This document shows positions 9,110 through 17,535 of a stretch of 64,000 nt of DNA, piece after piece. The translations under genes were made by a program, and so were the position numbers. The number at the start of each line of letters is the position of its first letter. Position 1 is the first letter of the stretch. Below the pieces are notes generated by a model. That model did not search any database, was not told the origin of the DNA, and saw only the letters and a list, made by a program, of their open reading frames with translations. The stretch is from an uncultured Pseudodesulfovibrio sp. (GTDB lineage Bacteria; Desulfobacterota; Desulfovibrionia; Desulfovibrionales; Desulfovibrionaceae): NCBI RefSeq assembly GCF_963662885.1, contig NZ_OY760065.1, forward strand, positions 506,001 through 570,000, read 5' to 3'.

Positions 9110-9889
9110 ATGAATCTCCAGGAGTGCCTCAGAGAGCTCAAGCTCGCCCCCGGGGCGAACCTGGACGAGGTCAAGTCCGCCTTTCGCAAGCTGGCCTTCA
9201 AGTACCACCCGGACCTCAATCCCGGCCCGCACGCAGCCGAGAAATTCCGCGTGGTCAACGAGGCCTACGTCACGGCCAAGAAGCTCATGGAGCCAAGCGG
9301 CCCCACGGCATCGGAAACCCGCGACAACGAGCCCAAGGGACCTCAGGCGAGCCAGGAACAAGGCGCGCGGGCCTACCAGCGCCAACAGCGAAAAACGCCT
9401 CCGCCCCGCCCTGAGAAAGAACGGCAACAGCGTTCCACACGGGCCAAAAACCAGAAATATTACTATAAGGAAGAGGAGGTCCTGCGGACCATCCTCAACG
9501 ACCCTTTCGCCAAGAAGGTCTTCGAGGATATCTACTCGCAGATCCGCAAGGACAAGCCCGGGTACAAGGGACCGCTCGAACTCAAGAAGCGCAACCTGCA
9601 ACTGCACTGGGGTGAGAGGACCATCAATCTGGACTTCTCCAAGGGCATCAAGGGATGGCTGAAAGGCCAGATGGATTTCGAGCAGACCGTCTACTATCCG
9701 GCCTCCCATCTCCTGCCCGGGCGCAAGGTCCGCATCACCATCGAAAGGCCTTTCTCCAAGGGCTCGAAGACGGTCGAGGTCACGTTGCCCCGGGACTTCG
9801 TGGTAGGCCGTCCCATCCGACTCAAGGGGCTGGGACGCAAGCTCGGCCCGTTCAAGGGCGACCTGCTTCTGCGCATCCTCGGGAAATAG
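9110..9889 (+). CDS. J-domain co-chaperone, CbpA/DnaJ-like without zinc fingers
   Basis: A 259-residue protein. The J domain occupies residues about 5-60 with the HPD triad at 33-35, needed to stimulate DnaK. A charged Gln/Pro/Arg linker (about 62-115) follows, then a C-terminal region resembling only one DnaJ substrate-binding barrel (RKVRITIERPFSKGSKTVEVTLPRDF spans it; LKGLGRK follows). No CxxCxGxG repeats are present. The canonical dnaJ lies at 12011-13123 on the other strand, so this is a specialised paralogue. Its client is unknown. Confidence 0.85.
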   Translation: MNLQECLRELKLAPGANLDEVKSAFRKLAFKYHPDLNPGPHAAEKFRVVNEAYVTAKKLMEPSGPTASETRDNEPKGPQASQEQGARAYQRQQRKTPPPRPEKERQQRSTRAKNQKYYYKEEEVLRTILNDPFAKKVFEDIYSQIRKDKPGYKGPLELKKRNLQLHWGERTINLDFSKGIKGWLKGQMDFEQTVYYPASHLLPGRKVRITIERPFSKGSKTVEVTLPRDFVVGRPIRLKGLGRKLGPFKGDLLLRILGK

Positions 9890-10042
9890 CGGTTCGATCA
9901 TCGAGCCTATTTCTTCAAGCCCTTGACTCGACGGGCGTTTGCCAATCCTGGCATACATTTTTGCCGCTGAAATAAAAGCCTTGTTTTCCCCTTGTAATTT
10001 TACTAGTCGCTGTATCATACCGAGTTTTAAATGGAGGAACCC

Positions 10043-10684
10043 ATGCTCGCCATTTTCGATTACAAGGCGGGAAACCAGACCAGTGTCCACCGGGCTCTGG
10101 AACACCTGGGCATCCCCAATGAGATCACCAACGACCCCGAGAAACTTGACCTGGCCAAGGGAATCATCTTCCCCGGCGTCGGCGCAGCGGGCCAGGCCAT
10201 GGAAGAGCTTGAATCCGGCGGCCTCGACGAGGTCATCAAGAAGCTCATAGGACAGAAAAAGCCCGTGCTCGGCATCTGCGTGGGCTGCCAGATTCTCCTG
10301 GACTACTCCGAGGAGAACGACACCAAGGCTCTGGAAGTCATCCCCGGCGAATGTCGTCTGTTCAACCCTTCCTGGGTTGATTACGAAGACATCCAGATTC
10401 GCGTGCCGCATATGGGCTGGAACCAGGTGGAGCTGCTCAAGGAGTGCGAGCTGTTCGAGGGCATCGAGCCGGACGCGGATTTCTACTTCGTGCACAGCTA
10501 CTACCCCGCCCCCAAGGAAGAGTTCATCATAGGCACTACGCGCTACGGCATCGACTTCTGTTCGGTGCACGGCCGCAAAGGGCTTTGGGCCGTCCAGTTC
10601 CACCCGGAAAAAAGCGGACGCCCCGGCCTGAAGATGCTGTCGAACTTCTACAAATACTGTCAGGAGGCCAGTGATGCTGAGTAA
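10043..10684 (+). CDS. hisH: Imidazole glycerol phosphate synthase glutaminase subunit HisH
   Basis: Class I glutamine amidotransferase that supplies ammonia to HisF in histidine synthesis. The start is taken at 10043, giving MLAIFDYKAGN, which matches the family N-terminus. GGAGGA lies just upstream, whereas the in-frame ATG at 10031 has none. The catalytic Cys79 is in GICVG and the His/Glu pair is in FHPEKS. The usual GAGN near the start reads KAGN here. It overlaps hisF by about 11 bases. No other his genes are present in the window. Confidence 0.92.
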   Translation: MLAIFDYKAGNQTSVHRALEHLGIPNEITNDPEKLDLAKGIIFPGVGAAGQAMEELESGGLDEVIKKLIGQKKPVLGICVGCQILLDYSEENDTKALEVIPGECRLFNPSWVDYEDIQIRVPHMGWNQVELLKECELFEGIEPDADFYFVHSYYPAPKEEFIIGTTRYGIDFCSVHGRKGLWAVQFHPEKSGRPGLKMLSNFYKYCQEASDAE

Positions 10685-11453
10685 ACGCGTCATCCCCTGC
10701 CTCGACGTGCGCAATGGCCGTCTGACCAAGGGCATCAAGTTCGAGGGCAACGTGGACATCGGCGACCCTGTCGAGTCCGCCAAGAAATATTACGAGGAAG
10801 GCGCCGACGAGATCGTCTTTTACGATATCACCGCCTCCCACGAGGCGCGTGGCATCTTCCTGGACGTTGTCGAAAAGGTCGCTTCCCAGATCTTCATCCC
10901 GTTCTCTGTGGGCGGCGGCATCAACACCGTCGACGATATGCGCGACGTGCTCGTGGCCGGGGCCGAAAAGGTTTCGGTCAACTCGGGCGCGGTCAAGAAT
11001 CCGGATATCATCAGTGAAGGCGCAGCCCGGTTCGGCTCCCAGTGCGTCGTGCTCGGCATGGACGTCAAACGCGTCCCGGTGAGCGAGGACATCCCCTCCG
11101 GCTTCGAAATCGTCATCCATGGCGGCCGCAAGTACATGGGTATGGACGCCATCGAATGGGCCAAGACCGGCGAGGCGCTCGGCGCGGGCGAGATCTGCCT
11201 GAACTCCATCGATGCGGATGGCGTCAAGAACGGCTACGATCTGGAACTGACCCGGCTGGTGGCCGAGGCCGTGACCATTCCGGTCATCGCCTCCGGCGGC
11301 GCGGGCAACCCCCAGCACATGGTCGATGCAGTGACCGAGGGCAAGGCAACAGCCGCGCTCATCGCTTCCATCGTCCACTACGGCGAATACACCATCCCGG
11401 AACTGAAAAAATATATGTCCGAGCACGGTGTCCAGACCCGCACGGTCTGGTAA
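10674..11453 (+). CDS. hisF: Imidazole glycerol phosphate synthase cyclase subunit HisF
   Basis: A TIM barrel that makes imidazole glycerol phosphate and AICAR from PRFAR and ammonia. About 259 residues. The catalytic aspartates are in IPCLDVRNGR and VLGMDVKR, and phosphate-binding loops are in SVGGGI and IASGGAGN. ATG 10674 is preferred over GTG 10671 because AGGAGG lies six bases upstream. The start sits inside the end of hisH, indicating coupled synthesis of the two subunits. A terminator follows. Confidence 0.94.
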   Translation: MLSKRVIPCLDVRNGRLTKGIKFEGNVDIGDPVESAKKYYEEGADEIVFYDITASHEARGIFLDVVEKVASQIFIPFSVGGGINTVDDMRDVLVAGAEKVSVNSGAVKNPDIISEGAARFGSQCVVLGMDVKRVPVSEDIPSGFEIVIHGGRKYMGMDAIEWAKTGEALGAGEICLNSIDADGVKNGYDLELTRLVAEAVTIPVIASGGAGNPQHMVDAVTEGKATAALIASIVHYGEYTIPELKKYMSEHGVQTRTVW

Positions 11454-11480
11454 ACAGCCTGCCCAAAAGATTAAAAAAAA

Positions 11481-11510
11481 GCCCCGCCGGAGATTCCGGC
11501 AGGGCTTTTT
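11481..11510. terminator. Terminator between hisF and moaC
   Basis: GCCCCGCCGG pairs with CCGGCAGGGC (one C-A mismatch) across a short loop. Eight A residues precede it and five T residues follow, so it can act on both strands between the convergent genes. Confidence 0.85.
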
Positions 11511-11527
11511 CAGTACAGAATATAAAT

Positions 11528-12007
11528 CTACTCGGCGGTGAATGTCCCGCTCTTGCCTCCGGACTTGAAGACCAGGCGACAGCCATCGATGACGATGTCT
11601 TTCTGGACGGCCTTGCACATATCGTAGATGGTCGCGGCCGCCACTTGGCAGCCGATGAGGGCCTCCATCTCCACGCCGGTCTTGTAGGTGGTGCGCACCT
11701 CGCATTCCAGCTCGATGGTCGATTCCGCGTCGTGCACGGTAAAGCGCACGTCGATGTAGCTGATGGGCAGCGGGTGGCACATGGGGATGAGATCGCTGGT
11801 CCGCTTGGCGGCCTGGATGCCCGCGATCTTGGCAGTGGTCAACACGTCGCCCTTGGGCAGCGCGTCCGCCTTGAGCAGGCGCATGGTCTCTGCTGACAGA
11901 CGAACCAGTCCACGGACAATGGCCGTGCGGCTCGTATCGTTCTTGGCGGAAACATCCACCATGCGTGCGTTGCCGTCCTGATCCATGTGCGAAAAGCCAT
12001 CTGCCAT
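11528..12007 (-). CDS. moaC: Cyclic pyranopterin monophosphate synthase MoaC
   Basis: Acts after MoaA to form cyclic pyranopterin monophosphate, the first stable precursor of the molybdenum/tungsten cofactor. The 159 residues carry MVDVSAKND, LIPMCHPLPI and ALIGCQVAAATIYDMCK, all family signatures including catalytic Lys and Asp positions. It lies directly downstream of dnaJ on the same strand with a 3-base gap. The cofactor is needed by the AOR encoded at 50070. Confidence 0.95.
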   Translation of the reverse strand: MADGFSHMDQDGNARMVDVSAKNDTSRTAIVRGLVRLSAETMRLLKADALPKGDVLTTAKIAGIQAAKRTSDLIPMCHPLPISYIDVRFTVHDAESTIELECEVRTTYKTGVEMEALIGCQVAAATIYDMCKAVQKDIVIDGCRLVFKSGGKSGTFTAE

Positions 12008-12010
12008 CGT

Positions 12011-13123
12011 CTACTCTCCCATGACCTTGTCTTTGGCCTTCTTGAAGAAGCCCTTGGCCCGGTTTTTGAGTTTTCCAGCCTCGATCTCGGCGAACTCCTT
12101 GAGAAGTTCTTCCTGGCGGCTGTTCAGCTTGGACGGCGTCTTGACGCGAATCTCCACGAGCAGATCGCCGTTCTGGCTGGAGCCGAGATGGGGCAGGCCC
12201 AGACCGCGAAGCCTGAAGACCTCACCGGACTGCGTGCCGCTCGGAATGTCCAGGTTGACCGGTTCGTCCAGAGTGGGCACCTCCATGCGGTGGCCTAGGG
12301 CGGCCTCGACCATGGAGATTTCCCGGCTGATGATCAGGTTCTGGCCCTGACGCTCGAAGGTATCGTCCGGAGCAACACGGATGACCACGTAAAGGTCGCC
12401 CGGAGGGCCACCGTTGACACCGGCCTCACCCTCACCGCGCAACCGCAGGCGAGAGTTGTTGTCCACGCCGGCCGGGATACGGACGTTGAGGTCCTTGTCC
12501 TTGATGACCGAACCGCGGCCCATGCAGGTGTCGCAGGGGTCGGTGATCAGCTTGCCCGCGCCGCGGCACTGGGGGCAGGGAGCGGAAATGCGGAAAAAGC
12601 CCTGGGACTGCTGCACGGTTCCGGAGCCGCCACACTGGGGACAGATCTCGGGCGTGGAGCCGGGAGCCGAACCGCTCCCGCCGCAGTTCTCGCAGGTACT
12701 TTCCACCGGGATCTTGATGCCCACCTCGGTGCCTTTGGCCGCGTCCCTGAAGGATATCTCCAGGTTGTAACGCAGGTCGGAACCGGCCCGGGGACGGTTG
12801 GACCGTCCGGCAGACGAAAAACCGAAGACTTCACCGAAGATATCGCTGAAGGCACCGAAGATATCTTCGTTACTGGAAAAACCGGAAAAACCATTTCCGT
12901 TCACGCCGTCGTGACCGAACCGGTCATAGGACTGGCGTTTCTCGCTGTTGCCCAGGATCTCGTAGGCCTCGGCGGCCTCCTTGAACTTGGACTCGGCGTC
13001 GGGATCATCCTGATTGCGGTCCGGATGATACTTGAAGGCCAGTTTCCGGTACGCCGTCTTGATCTCATCCTGGGTGGCGGTGCGTTCCACCTCCAGGATT
13101 TCGTAATAATCGCGTTTGGACAT
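12011..13123 (-). CDS. dnaJ: Chaperone protein DnaJ
   Basis: Hsp40 partner of DnaK and GrpE. The 370 residues contain an N-terminal J domain (HPD at 33-35), a Gly/Phe-rich stretch (about 75-105), and the four zinc motifs CENCGGSG, CPQCGGSG, CPQCRGAG and CDTCMGRG. Two C-terminal substrate-binding barrels follow. Length and domain order are canonical. It sits between rpoZ and moaC in a minus-strand unit. Confidence 0.96.
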   Translation of the reverse strand: MSKRDYYEILEVERTATQDEIKTAYRKLAFKYHPDRNQDDPDAESKFKEAAEAYEILGNSEKRQSYDRFGHDGVNGNGFSGFSSNEDIFGAFSDIFGEVFGFSSAGRSNRPRAGSDLRYNLEISFRDAAKGTEVGIKIPVESTCENCGGSGSAPGSTPEICPQCGGSGTVQQSQGFFRISAPCPQCRGAGKLITDPCDTCMGRGSVIKDKDLNVRIPAGVDNNSRLRLRGEGEAGVNGGPPGDLYVVIRVAPDDTFERQGQNLIISREISMVEAALGHRMEVPTLDEPVNLDIPSGTQSGEVFRLRGLGLPHLGSSQNGDLLVEIRVKTPSKLNSRQEELLKEFAEIEAGKLKNRAKGFFKKAKDKVMGE

Positions 13124-13133
13124 GGTCAGCTAC

Positions 13134-13361
13134 TTAGACTTCCTCGGTTTCGGAAGCGTGGAGGTGGAGGTCGTCGGAGGTTTCGGGGACAACCTTGCCG
13201 GCCGCGATTTCGCGAAGCGCGTTGACCACTTCCTTGTTCTTGGTATCGACCAGCGGATCGTACCCTTCACGGTACTGCTTTACCCTCTTGATGGCCATCT
13301 GGGTGATGAGAAAACGATTGCTCACTTTCGCCAGACAATCCTCTACGGTGATCCTTGCCAT
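13134..13361 (-). CDS. rpoZ: RNA polymerase omega subunit RpoZ
   Basis: Small subunit that helps assemble and stabilise RNA polymerase. The 75 residues begin MARITVEDCL and contain NRFLITQMAIKRVKQ and NKEVVNALREIAAGK, the conserved omega segments. An AAGGAGAA site precedes the ATG. It is followed closely by dnaJ on the same strand. Confidence 0.94.
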   Translation of the reverse strand: MARITVEDCLAKVSNRFLITQMAIKRVKQYREGYDPLVDTKNKEVVNALREIAAGKVVPETSDDLHLHASETEEV

Positions 13362-13394
13362 GCTATTCTCCTTGAGACTTCGTTTGAAGCGTCG

Positions 13395-14732
13395 TTATTC
13401 CGTCTTTACGGACCCGCCGGGGAACATACCCTGCAAGTCCTTGAGAAGCCGAGCAGAAACGGGATAATACATGCCGTCTCCGTTTTTCATCCAACATTGC
13501 CCAAGTGGCAGCTTCGGGTCAGCATAGAAGGTCACTGCCTTCAATTCGTCCCCGTCGCCGTCCAGCAGGCGGCAGTGCATGAGCTTCACAGCTGTGGCGG
13601 CCAGATTATTCAGGGGCAACGCCTCAAACTGTAACTCAGTAAATCGCCAGAGCGCCATGTCAATGCCCGGGACGTTTTTTTCGCCCCCTTCCACGCGCCA
13701 GCCGGAGTGTTCGCGGCGGACAACATAACGACGATCGCCGTTAATGATGACAATGACGGCGACCTGACCGATATCCAGGGAAAACACATTGCGCCCCTGG
13801 ACATCAAAGGCACTCTTGACCAACTGGCTGACACTCTCCGCATCGAGCAGAAATGGCACGGTCAGCCAGGAAGAGCGTCCGAAATAATGTTTTGGATCAT
13901 CCTCGATGGTGAAGAACTCCACCGTGGACGGCTCCTTGTCTTTTCCGGCCCAGACCTTAATGGTCAGGGCCGCCATGCCCCGTTCAGGCTCGGCCGGCTC
14001 CAGTAGCAGCTTGTTGGCCCGTAACAGGGCCAGGGCGTGCAGGTAGAGCTTGAGCTCTGAGCCGGATGCAATCTTGTCCTTGAGGTAGCCGGGCAGGACA
14101 AAGCTGAACCCGTTCGCCCCGCGCTTGACCAGCCAGCTTGAACCGAAAGGCTGGACAAGCTGTACCTGATAGACCCGCTCCTCTTCAAAATGAAATATCT
14201 TGGTATCGAGGAAATGGACGGCCGGTTGGGCGAACTGCCCGTAAACCTCGCCTCCGAATTCGTAGGCCCGATCCGGCGTCACCGAATTCCAGCCATAGGT
14301 ACGGTCGGCGTCATCCTTCGAGAACCGAATCTCAAGAGGCGCAATGCCCTCATCCTTGAATCGCACCGTAATCCTTACGCCGGGTTCGTCCAGACCGTGC
14401 ACCTCGGGACCATCGTCACCGCGCTCTTCAAAGGAAAGCAGCGGGATAAGCTCCGACAACCGGTTCAGGTAGTCCCGAACCCGGTCATTCAGGGCTTTGG
14501 TCGAAACATTGGAAGAGGCATCAGGAACTCTTGTCTCCCAACCATTATCCACGGCGACCAGCGCATAGGACTCCTCTTCGCCGCTGACATACACGGACTT
14601 GACCTTGTCCAGGGAATATGACAGCCAGCGTGACGCCGAGACCTGCTCTTCCATGTTGGTTCGATACCAGTACGTGCCACCGGCCAGCATGGCCAAGAGC
14701 ACGATGAAGACAAGGAACAGAATCCGTCTCAA
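13395..14732 (-). CDS. DUF4340 domain protein, membrane-anchored
   Basis: About 445 residues: one N-terminal membrane anchor (LFLVFIVLLAMLAGG) followed by a large extracytoplasmic region of beta-rich repeats typical of DUF4340. In other bacteria such proteins often accompany gliding/ABC transport genes, but no such partners lie here and the function is unknown. The TTG start at 14732 is proposed because GGAGG lies nine bases upstream and the protein then begins directly at the anchor. An upstream ATG at 14789 would add 19 residues and has no clear ribosome site. Confidence 0.78.
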   Translation of the reverse strand: MRRILFLVFIVLLAMLAGGTYWYRTNMEEQVSASRWLSYSLDKVKSVYVSGEEESYALVAVDNGWETRVPDASSNVSTKALNDRVRDYLNRLSELIPLLSFEERGDDGPEVHGLDEPGVRITVRFKDEGIAPLEIRFSKDDADRTYGWNSVTPDRAYEFGGEVYGQFAQPAVHFLDTKIFHFEEERVYQVQLVQPFGSSWLVKRGANGFSFVLPGYLKDKIASGSELKLYLHALALLRANKLLLEPAEPERGMAALTIKVWAGKDKEPSTVEFFTIEDDPKHYFGRSSWLTVPFLLDAESVSQLVKSAFDVQGRNVFSLDIGQVAVIVIINGDRRYVVRREHSGWRVEGGEKNVPGIDMALWRFTELQFEALPLNNLAATAVKLMHCRLLDGDGDELKAVTFYADPKLPLGQCWMKNGDGMYYPVSARLLKDLQGMFPGGSVKTE

Positions 14733-14899
14733 AACAGGCAGCCTCCGAGGGGACCTGGTTTCTGGCCGCGAAGGGGCGATCCCGACCATGACGCGAAAGC
14801 TTGTAAAGCTGCCCCAAAGGGGCTTGCAAGTCAAGCGGGAATAACCTATCTGCCTGACCTGGTCCGCCTTCCATACCAAATCATACGGGAGAATGACAG

Positions 14900-15649
14900 A
14901 TGGCCTCATGGGGCAAACTCACCTTTGCGCAAAAAAAATGCGTCACCGCCACGGGCAAGCTCATGCAGCAGACCGAAATGGTCTCCGGCGGAGCCCGTAT
15001 CGGCCTGGCCATCTCCGGCGGAGTGGACAGCTTTCTGATGCTCAAGGTCATGACCATCCGGCAGGCGATCATGCCTTTTCCGGTGGAACTCATGGCCCTG
15101 CACGTCAACCCCGGGTTCGACACCTCCTCCCACGCACCGCTGGTCCGCTGGTGCGCGGATCACGGCATGGCCGCACACATAGAACTGACCGATTTCGGTC
15201 CCCGTGCGCACTCCGAGGAGAACCGCAAGAACTCACCGTGCTTCTGGTGCGCCATGCAGCGCAGAAAAAGACTTTTCGAGCTCTGCCGCGACTACAACCT
15301 GACCCACCTCGCTTTCGGGCATAACGCAGACGACAACGTGGTAACCTTTTTCATGAACGTGGCGCAGAACGGCCGGGCCGATGGCCTCTCGGCCAACGAG
15401 TCGTTCTTCGGGGGCAAGCTGAAAGTGATCCGCCCGACCATGCTTCTGGACAAAAAAACGGTCATCAAAGCCGCCACACAATGGGAGCTGCCCATATGGG
15501 AAAACGTCTGCCCTTCAAATGGTTACACAAAAAGGGATGAAATCCACGAATGGCTCCGGACCCTTTGGAGGAAGGATAAACGTATAAAAAACAACATCTT
15601 CAATGCCATAACGCGGCAACAAGTCGACTTGACAAGCAAAAAAGTCTAG
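14900..15649 (+). CDS. PP-loop ATP pyrophosphatase, TtcA/TtuA-type tRNA thiolase
   Basis: A 249-residue cytosolic protein of the tRNA 2-thiocytidine synthesis type, which adenylates a tRNA base and replaces oxygen with sulfur. It shows the PP-loop SGGVDS (TtcA proper usually has SGGKDS), then PCFWC as the first cysteine pair and GHNADDN, the conserved substrate motif. A further Cys lies in ENVCPSNGY. Assignment to the TtcA-like superfamily is firm; the exact tRNA target is not. It is divergent from the DUF4340 gene. Confidence 0.85.
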   Translation: MASWGKLTFAQKKCVTATGKLMQQTEMVSGGARIGLAISGGVDSFLMLKVMTIRQAIMPFPVELMALHVNPGFDTSSHAPLVRWCADHGMAAHIELTDFGPRAHSEENRKNSPCFWCAMQRRKRLFELCRDYNLTHLAFGHNADDNVVTFFMNVAQNGRADGLSANESFFGGKLKVIRPTMLLDKKTVIKAATQWELPIWENVCPSNGYTKRDEIHEWLRTLWRKDKRIKNNIFNAITRQQVDLTSKKV

Positions 15650-15711
15650 ACTAAAAGTACTCAAAGTCCGCATCAGGCTGCTCAACAAACTTATAACTTC
15701 CTGGAAAGGTA

Positions 15712-16617
15712 ATGCTTTTCCGAAAATACCACATAGTTGTCTTCAAAGACAAACAGGGTTCGTGCAAGAAATTCCAGCTTCGTGGCTGGTTTATCGTATT
15801 TTTGCTGCTCATGACCGTCTCCATGGCGGCGGGCAATGTCATTCTCTGGAAGAAGTATGCCGAGCACTCCCGCATTGAACAGGGGCTGAATATTGCCGAG
15901 AAGACCGTGCAGGAACAGAAGACCCAACTTCTGAGCCTTTCCCAGAAAATCACCTCCCTGCAGGGCAACCTGAACCGCATCCGGGACTTTGACTCAAAGC
16001 TGCGGGTCATGATCAATCTGGACCAGGACGGCAGCCAGGCTGCCGCGCCCAAAGGCGGACCGGCCAACGAAAATTTCTCCAAGGGGTATCTGCCCCTCTA
16101 CCGCCAGGAACTTCTCGCCCGCAAGATGCATGAGTTCCTTCGTCAGCTGAACGTGGAGGCGCGCCTTGAAGAGGTTCGCCAGCAGGAGATCATGCACACC
16201 CTGCGCTCCAACCAGAACATCCTCGAAGCCACTCCGTCCATCTGGCCGACCTCCGGCTGGGTAACTTCCGGCTTCGCCTGGCGCACCTCGCCCTTTACGG
16301 GCAAACGCGAGTTCCACAAAGGACTCGACATTTCCGCACCCAGAGGCACTCCGGTATACGCCCCGGCCAGAGCGTCCGTTACTTTCGCAGGACGTGACGG
16401 GTCTTACGGCCTGTCCATCCGTTTGAAGCACAACGCCAGCCTGTCCACCCGGTTTGCACACCTCAACCGTATTGCCATCAAGAGCGGCCAAGAGGTCACC
16501 CGGGGTGAGCTTATCGGCTATGTCGGCAACACGGGCCGTTCCACCGGCCCCCATCTTCACTATGAAGTCCGCCTGAACGGCGTGCCGGTGAACCCCAAGC
16601 GGTACATCCTCAACTAG
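15712..16617 (+). CDS. M23 family peptidase, membrane-anchored murein endopeptidase
   Basis: A 301-residue protein with a cytoplasmic tail of about 23 residues, one membrane segment (about 25-45), and a coiled-coil stretch (about 50-100). The C-terminal LytM domain holds the zinc-site motifs HKGLDISAP and HLHYEVRLNG. All ligands seem present, so it is probably an active cross-link-cutting enzyme rather than an EnvC-type regulator. It lies just upstream of the flagellar genes but is separated from them by a strong terminator. Confidence 0.9.
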   Translation: MLFRKYHIVVFKDKQGSCKKFQLRGWFIVFLLLMTVSMAAGNVILWKKYAEHSRIEQGLNIAEKTVQEQKTQLLSLSQKITSLQGNLNRIRDFDSKLRVMINLDQDGSQAAAPKGGPANENFSKGYLPLYRQELLARKMHEFLRQLNVEARLEEVRQQEIMHTLRSNQNILEATPSIWPTSGWVTSGFAWRTSPFTGKREFHKGLDISAPRGTPVYAPARASVTFAGRDGSYGLSIRLKHNASLSTRFAHLNRIAIKSGQEVTRGELIGYVGNTGRSTGPHLHYEVRLNGVPVNPKRYILN

Positions 16618-16642
16618 ACAGGCCCCATTTCGTGAATGCTCC

Positions 16643-16685
16643 AGGCCCTTTTGGAATGCGACGTTCCAGAAGGGCCTGTCTTTTT
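16643..16685 (+). terminator. Rho-independent terminator after the M23 peptidase gene
   Basis: AGGCCCTTTTGGAA pairs with TTCCAGAAGGGCCT (one mismatch) across a 7-nt loop, followed by a T run. Confidence 0.85.
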
Positions 16686-16711
16686 CGGTCCAGACAAGTT
16701 GACCACCCTGT

Positions 16712-16727
16712 TGGTTCAGGTTTTGCA
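16712..16727 (+). promoter_or_regulatory. Possible sigma-54 promoter at fliR
   Basis: TGGTTC, five bases, TTGCA gives GG at 16713-16714 and GC at 16725-16726 with exactly ten bases between, as in sigma-54 -24/-12 elements. Many flagellar operons use sigma-54. Against it, the predicted transcript would begin about one base before the fliR ATG, leaving no leader. Confidence 0.3.
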
Positions 16728-16738
16728 AAGAGCTGGTA

Positions 16739-17527
16739 ATGGAGATATTCGGCTTCACCCCGAGCGATATGCTCAGCTATTTCCTGACGCTGTTCCGCCT
16801 CAGCGTCGTGCTCTTTCTGCTGCCTTTTTTCGGAGGCCAGTCGATCCCCAAGACGGTCAAGGGAGCCCTGGTGCTGGTCCTGTCCCTGGCGCTCTGGCCG
16901 CAGCTTTCATTCCCGGCGTCCATGATGCCAACGGGCTGGAACATCGTCATCATGTTCATCGGGGAACTCCTGCTCGGCCTGATCCTCGGTATGCTCGTCA
17001 ATTTTCTGTTCGCGGCAGTCCAGTTGGGCGGTCAGATCATCGGCTTCCAGATGGGATTCGCCATGGTCAACGTCGTGGACCCGATCACCGGCACCAGCAA
17101 CGCGGTTTCCGCTCATTTCCTGTACATGTGCACCATGCTGACCTTCCTGGTCCTCAACGGCCACCTGTACCTGCTCCAGGCCGTGGGCACGACCTTTGAA
17201 TACATACCGCCGGGCACCCTGCTCCTGCAGCCCGAACTGGCCAACGACATCTTTCATTTTTCCAACCTGATGTTCACCCTGGCCATCAAGATCGCGGCGC
17301 CGGTCATGGCGGCCCTGTTCCTGGTGGACCTTTCCCTGGCACTCATCTCGCGGGCAGCGCCCCAGATGCACGTGCTTGTCCTCGGGTTCCCTATCAAGAT
17401 CACCGTGGGCTTTTTCTTCCTCAGCTTCATCTTCTCCATCATGACCATCTACGTGGGGGACTTCCTCGCAGGGTTGAACAATATGGTTGAGAATGTCATG
17501 AAATTCGGAACTTCCGTCATTCCCTAG
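16739..17527 (+). CDS. fliR: Flagellar export apparatus protein FliR
   Basis: Integral membrane part of the flagellar type III export gate with FliP and FliQ. The 262 residues have about six hydrophobic segments and typical FliR sequence: RLSVVLFLLPFFGG, GQIIGFQMGFAMVNVVDP and the C-terminal PIKITVGFFFLS. It is the first gene of the flagellar run and is followed by flhB after 8 bases. Confidence 0.95.
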   Translation: MEIFGFTPSDMLSYFLTLFRLSVVLFLLPFFGGQSIPKTVKGALVLVLSLALWPQLSFPASMMPTGWNIVIMFIGELLLGLILGMLVNFLFAAVQLGGQIIGFQMGFAMVNVVDPITGTSNAVSAHFLYMCTMLTFLVLNGHLYLLQAVGTTFEYIPPGTLLLQPELANDIFHFSNLMFTLAIKIAAPVMAALFLVDLSLALISRAAPQMHVLVLGFPIKITVGFFFLSFIFSIMTIYVGDFLAGLNNMVENVMKFGTSVIP

Positions 17528-17535
17528 GAGTTGCC

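Noticed and set aside
8480..10783. Open frame of about 767 codons on the minus strand opposite four genes
   Set aside because: It crosses the YkgJ, J-domain and hisH genes, all well supported on the plus strand; the translation has no domain signatures.
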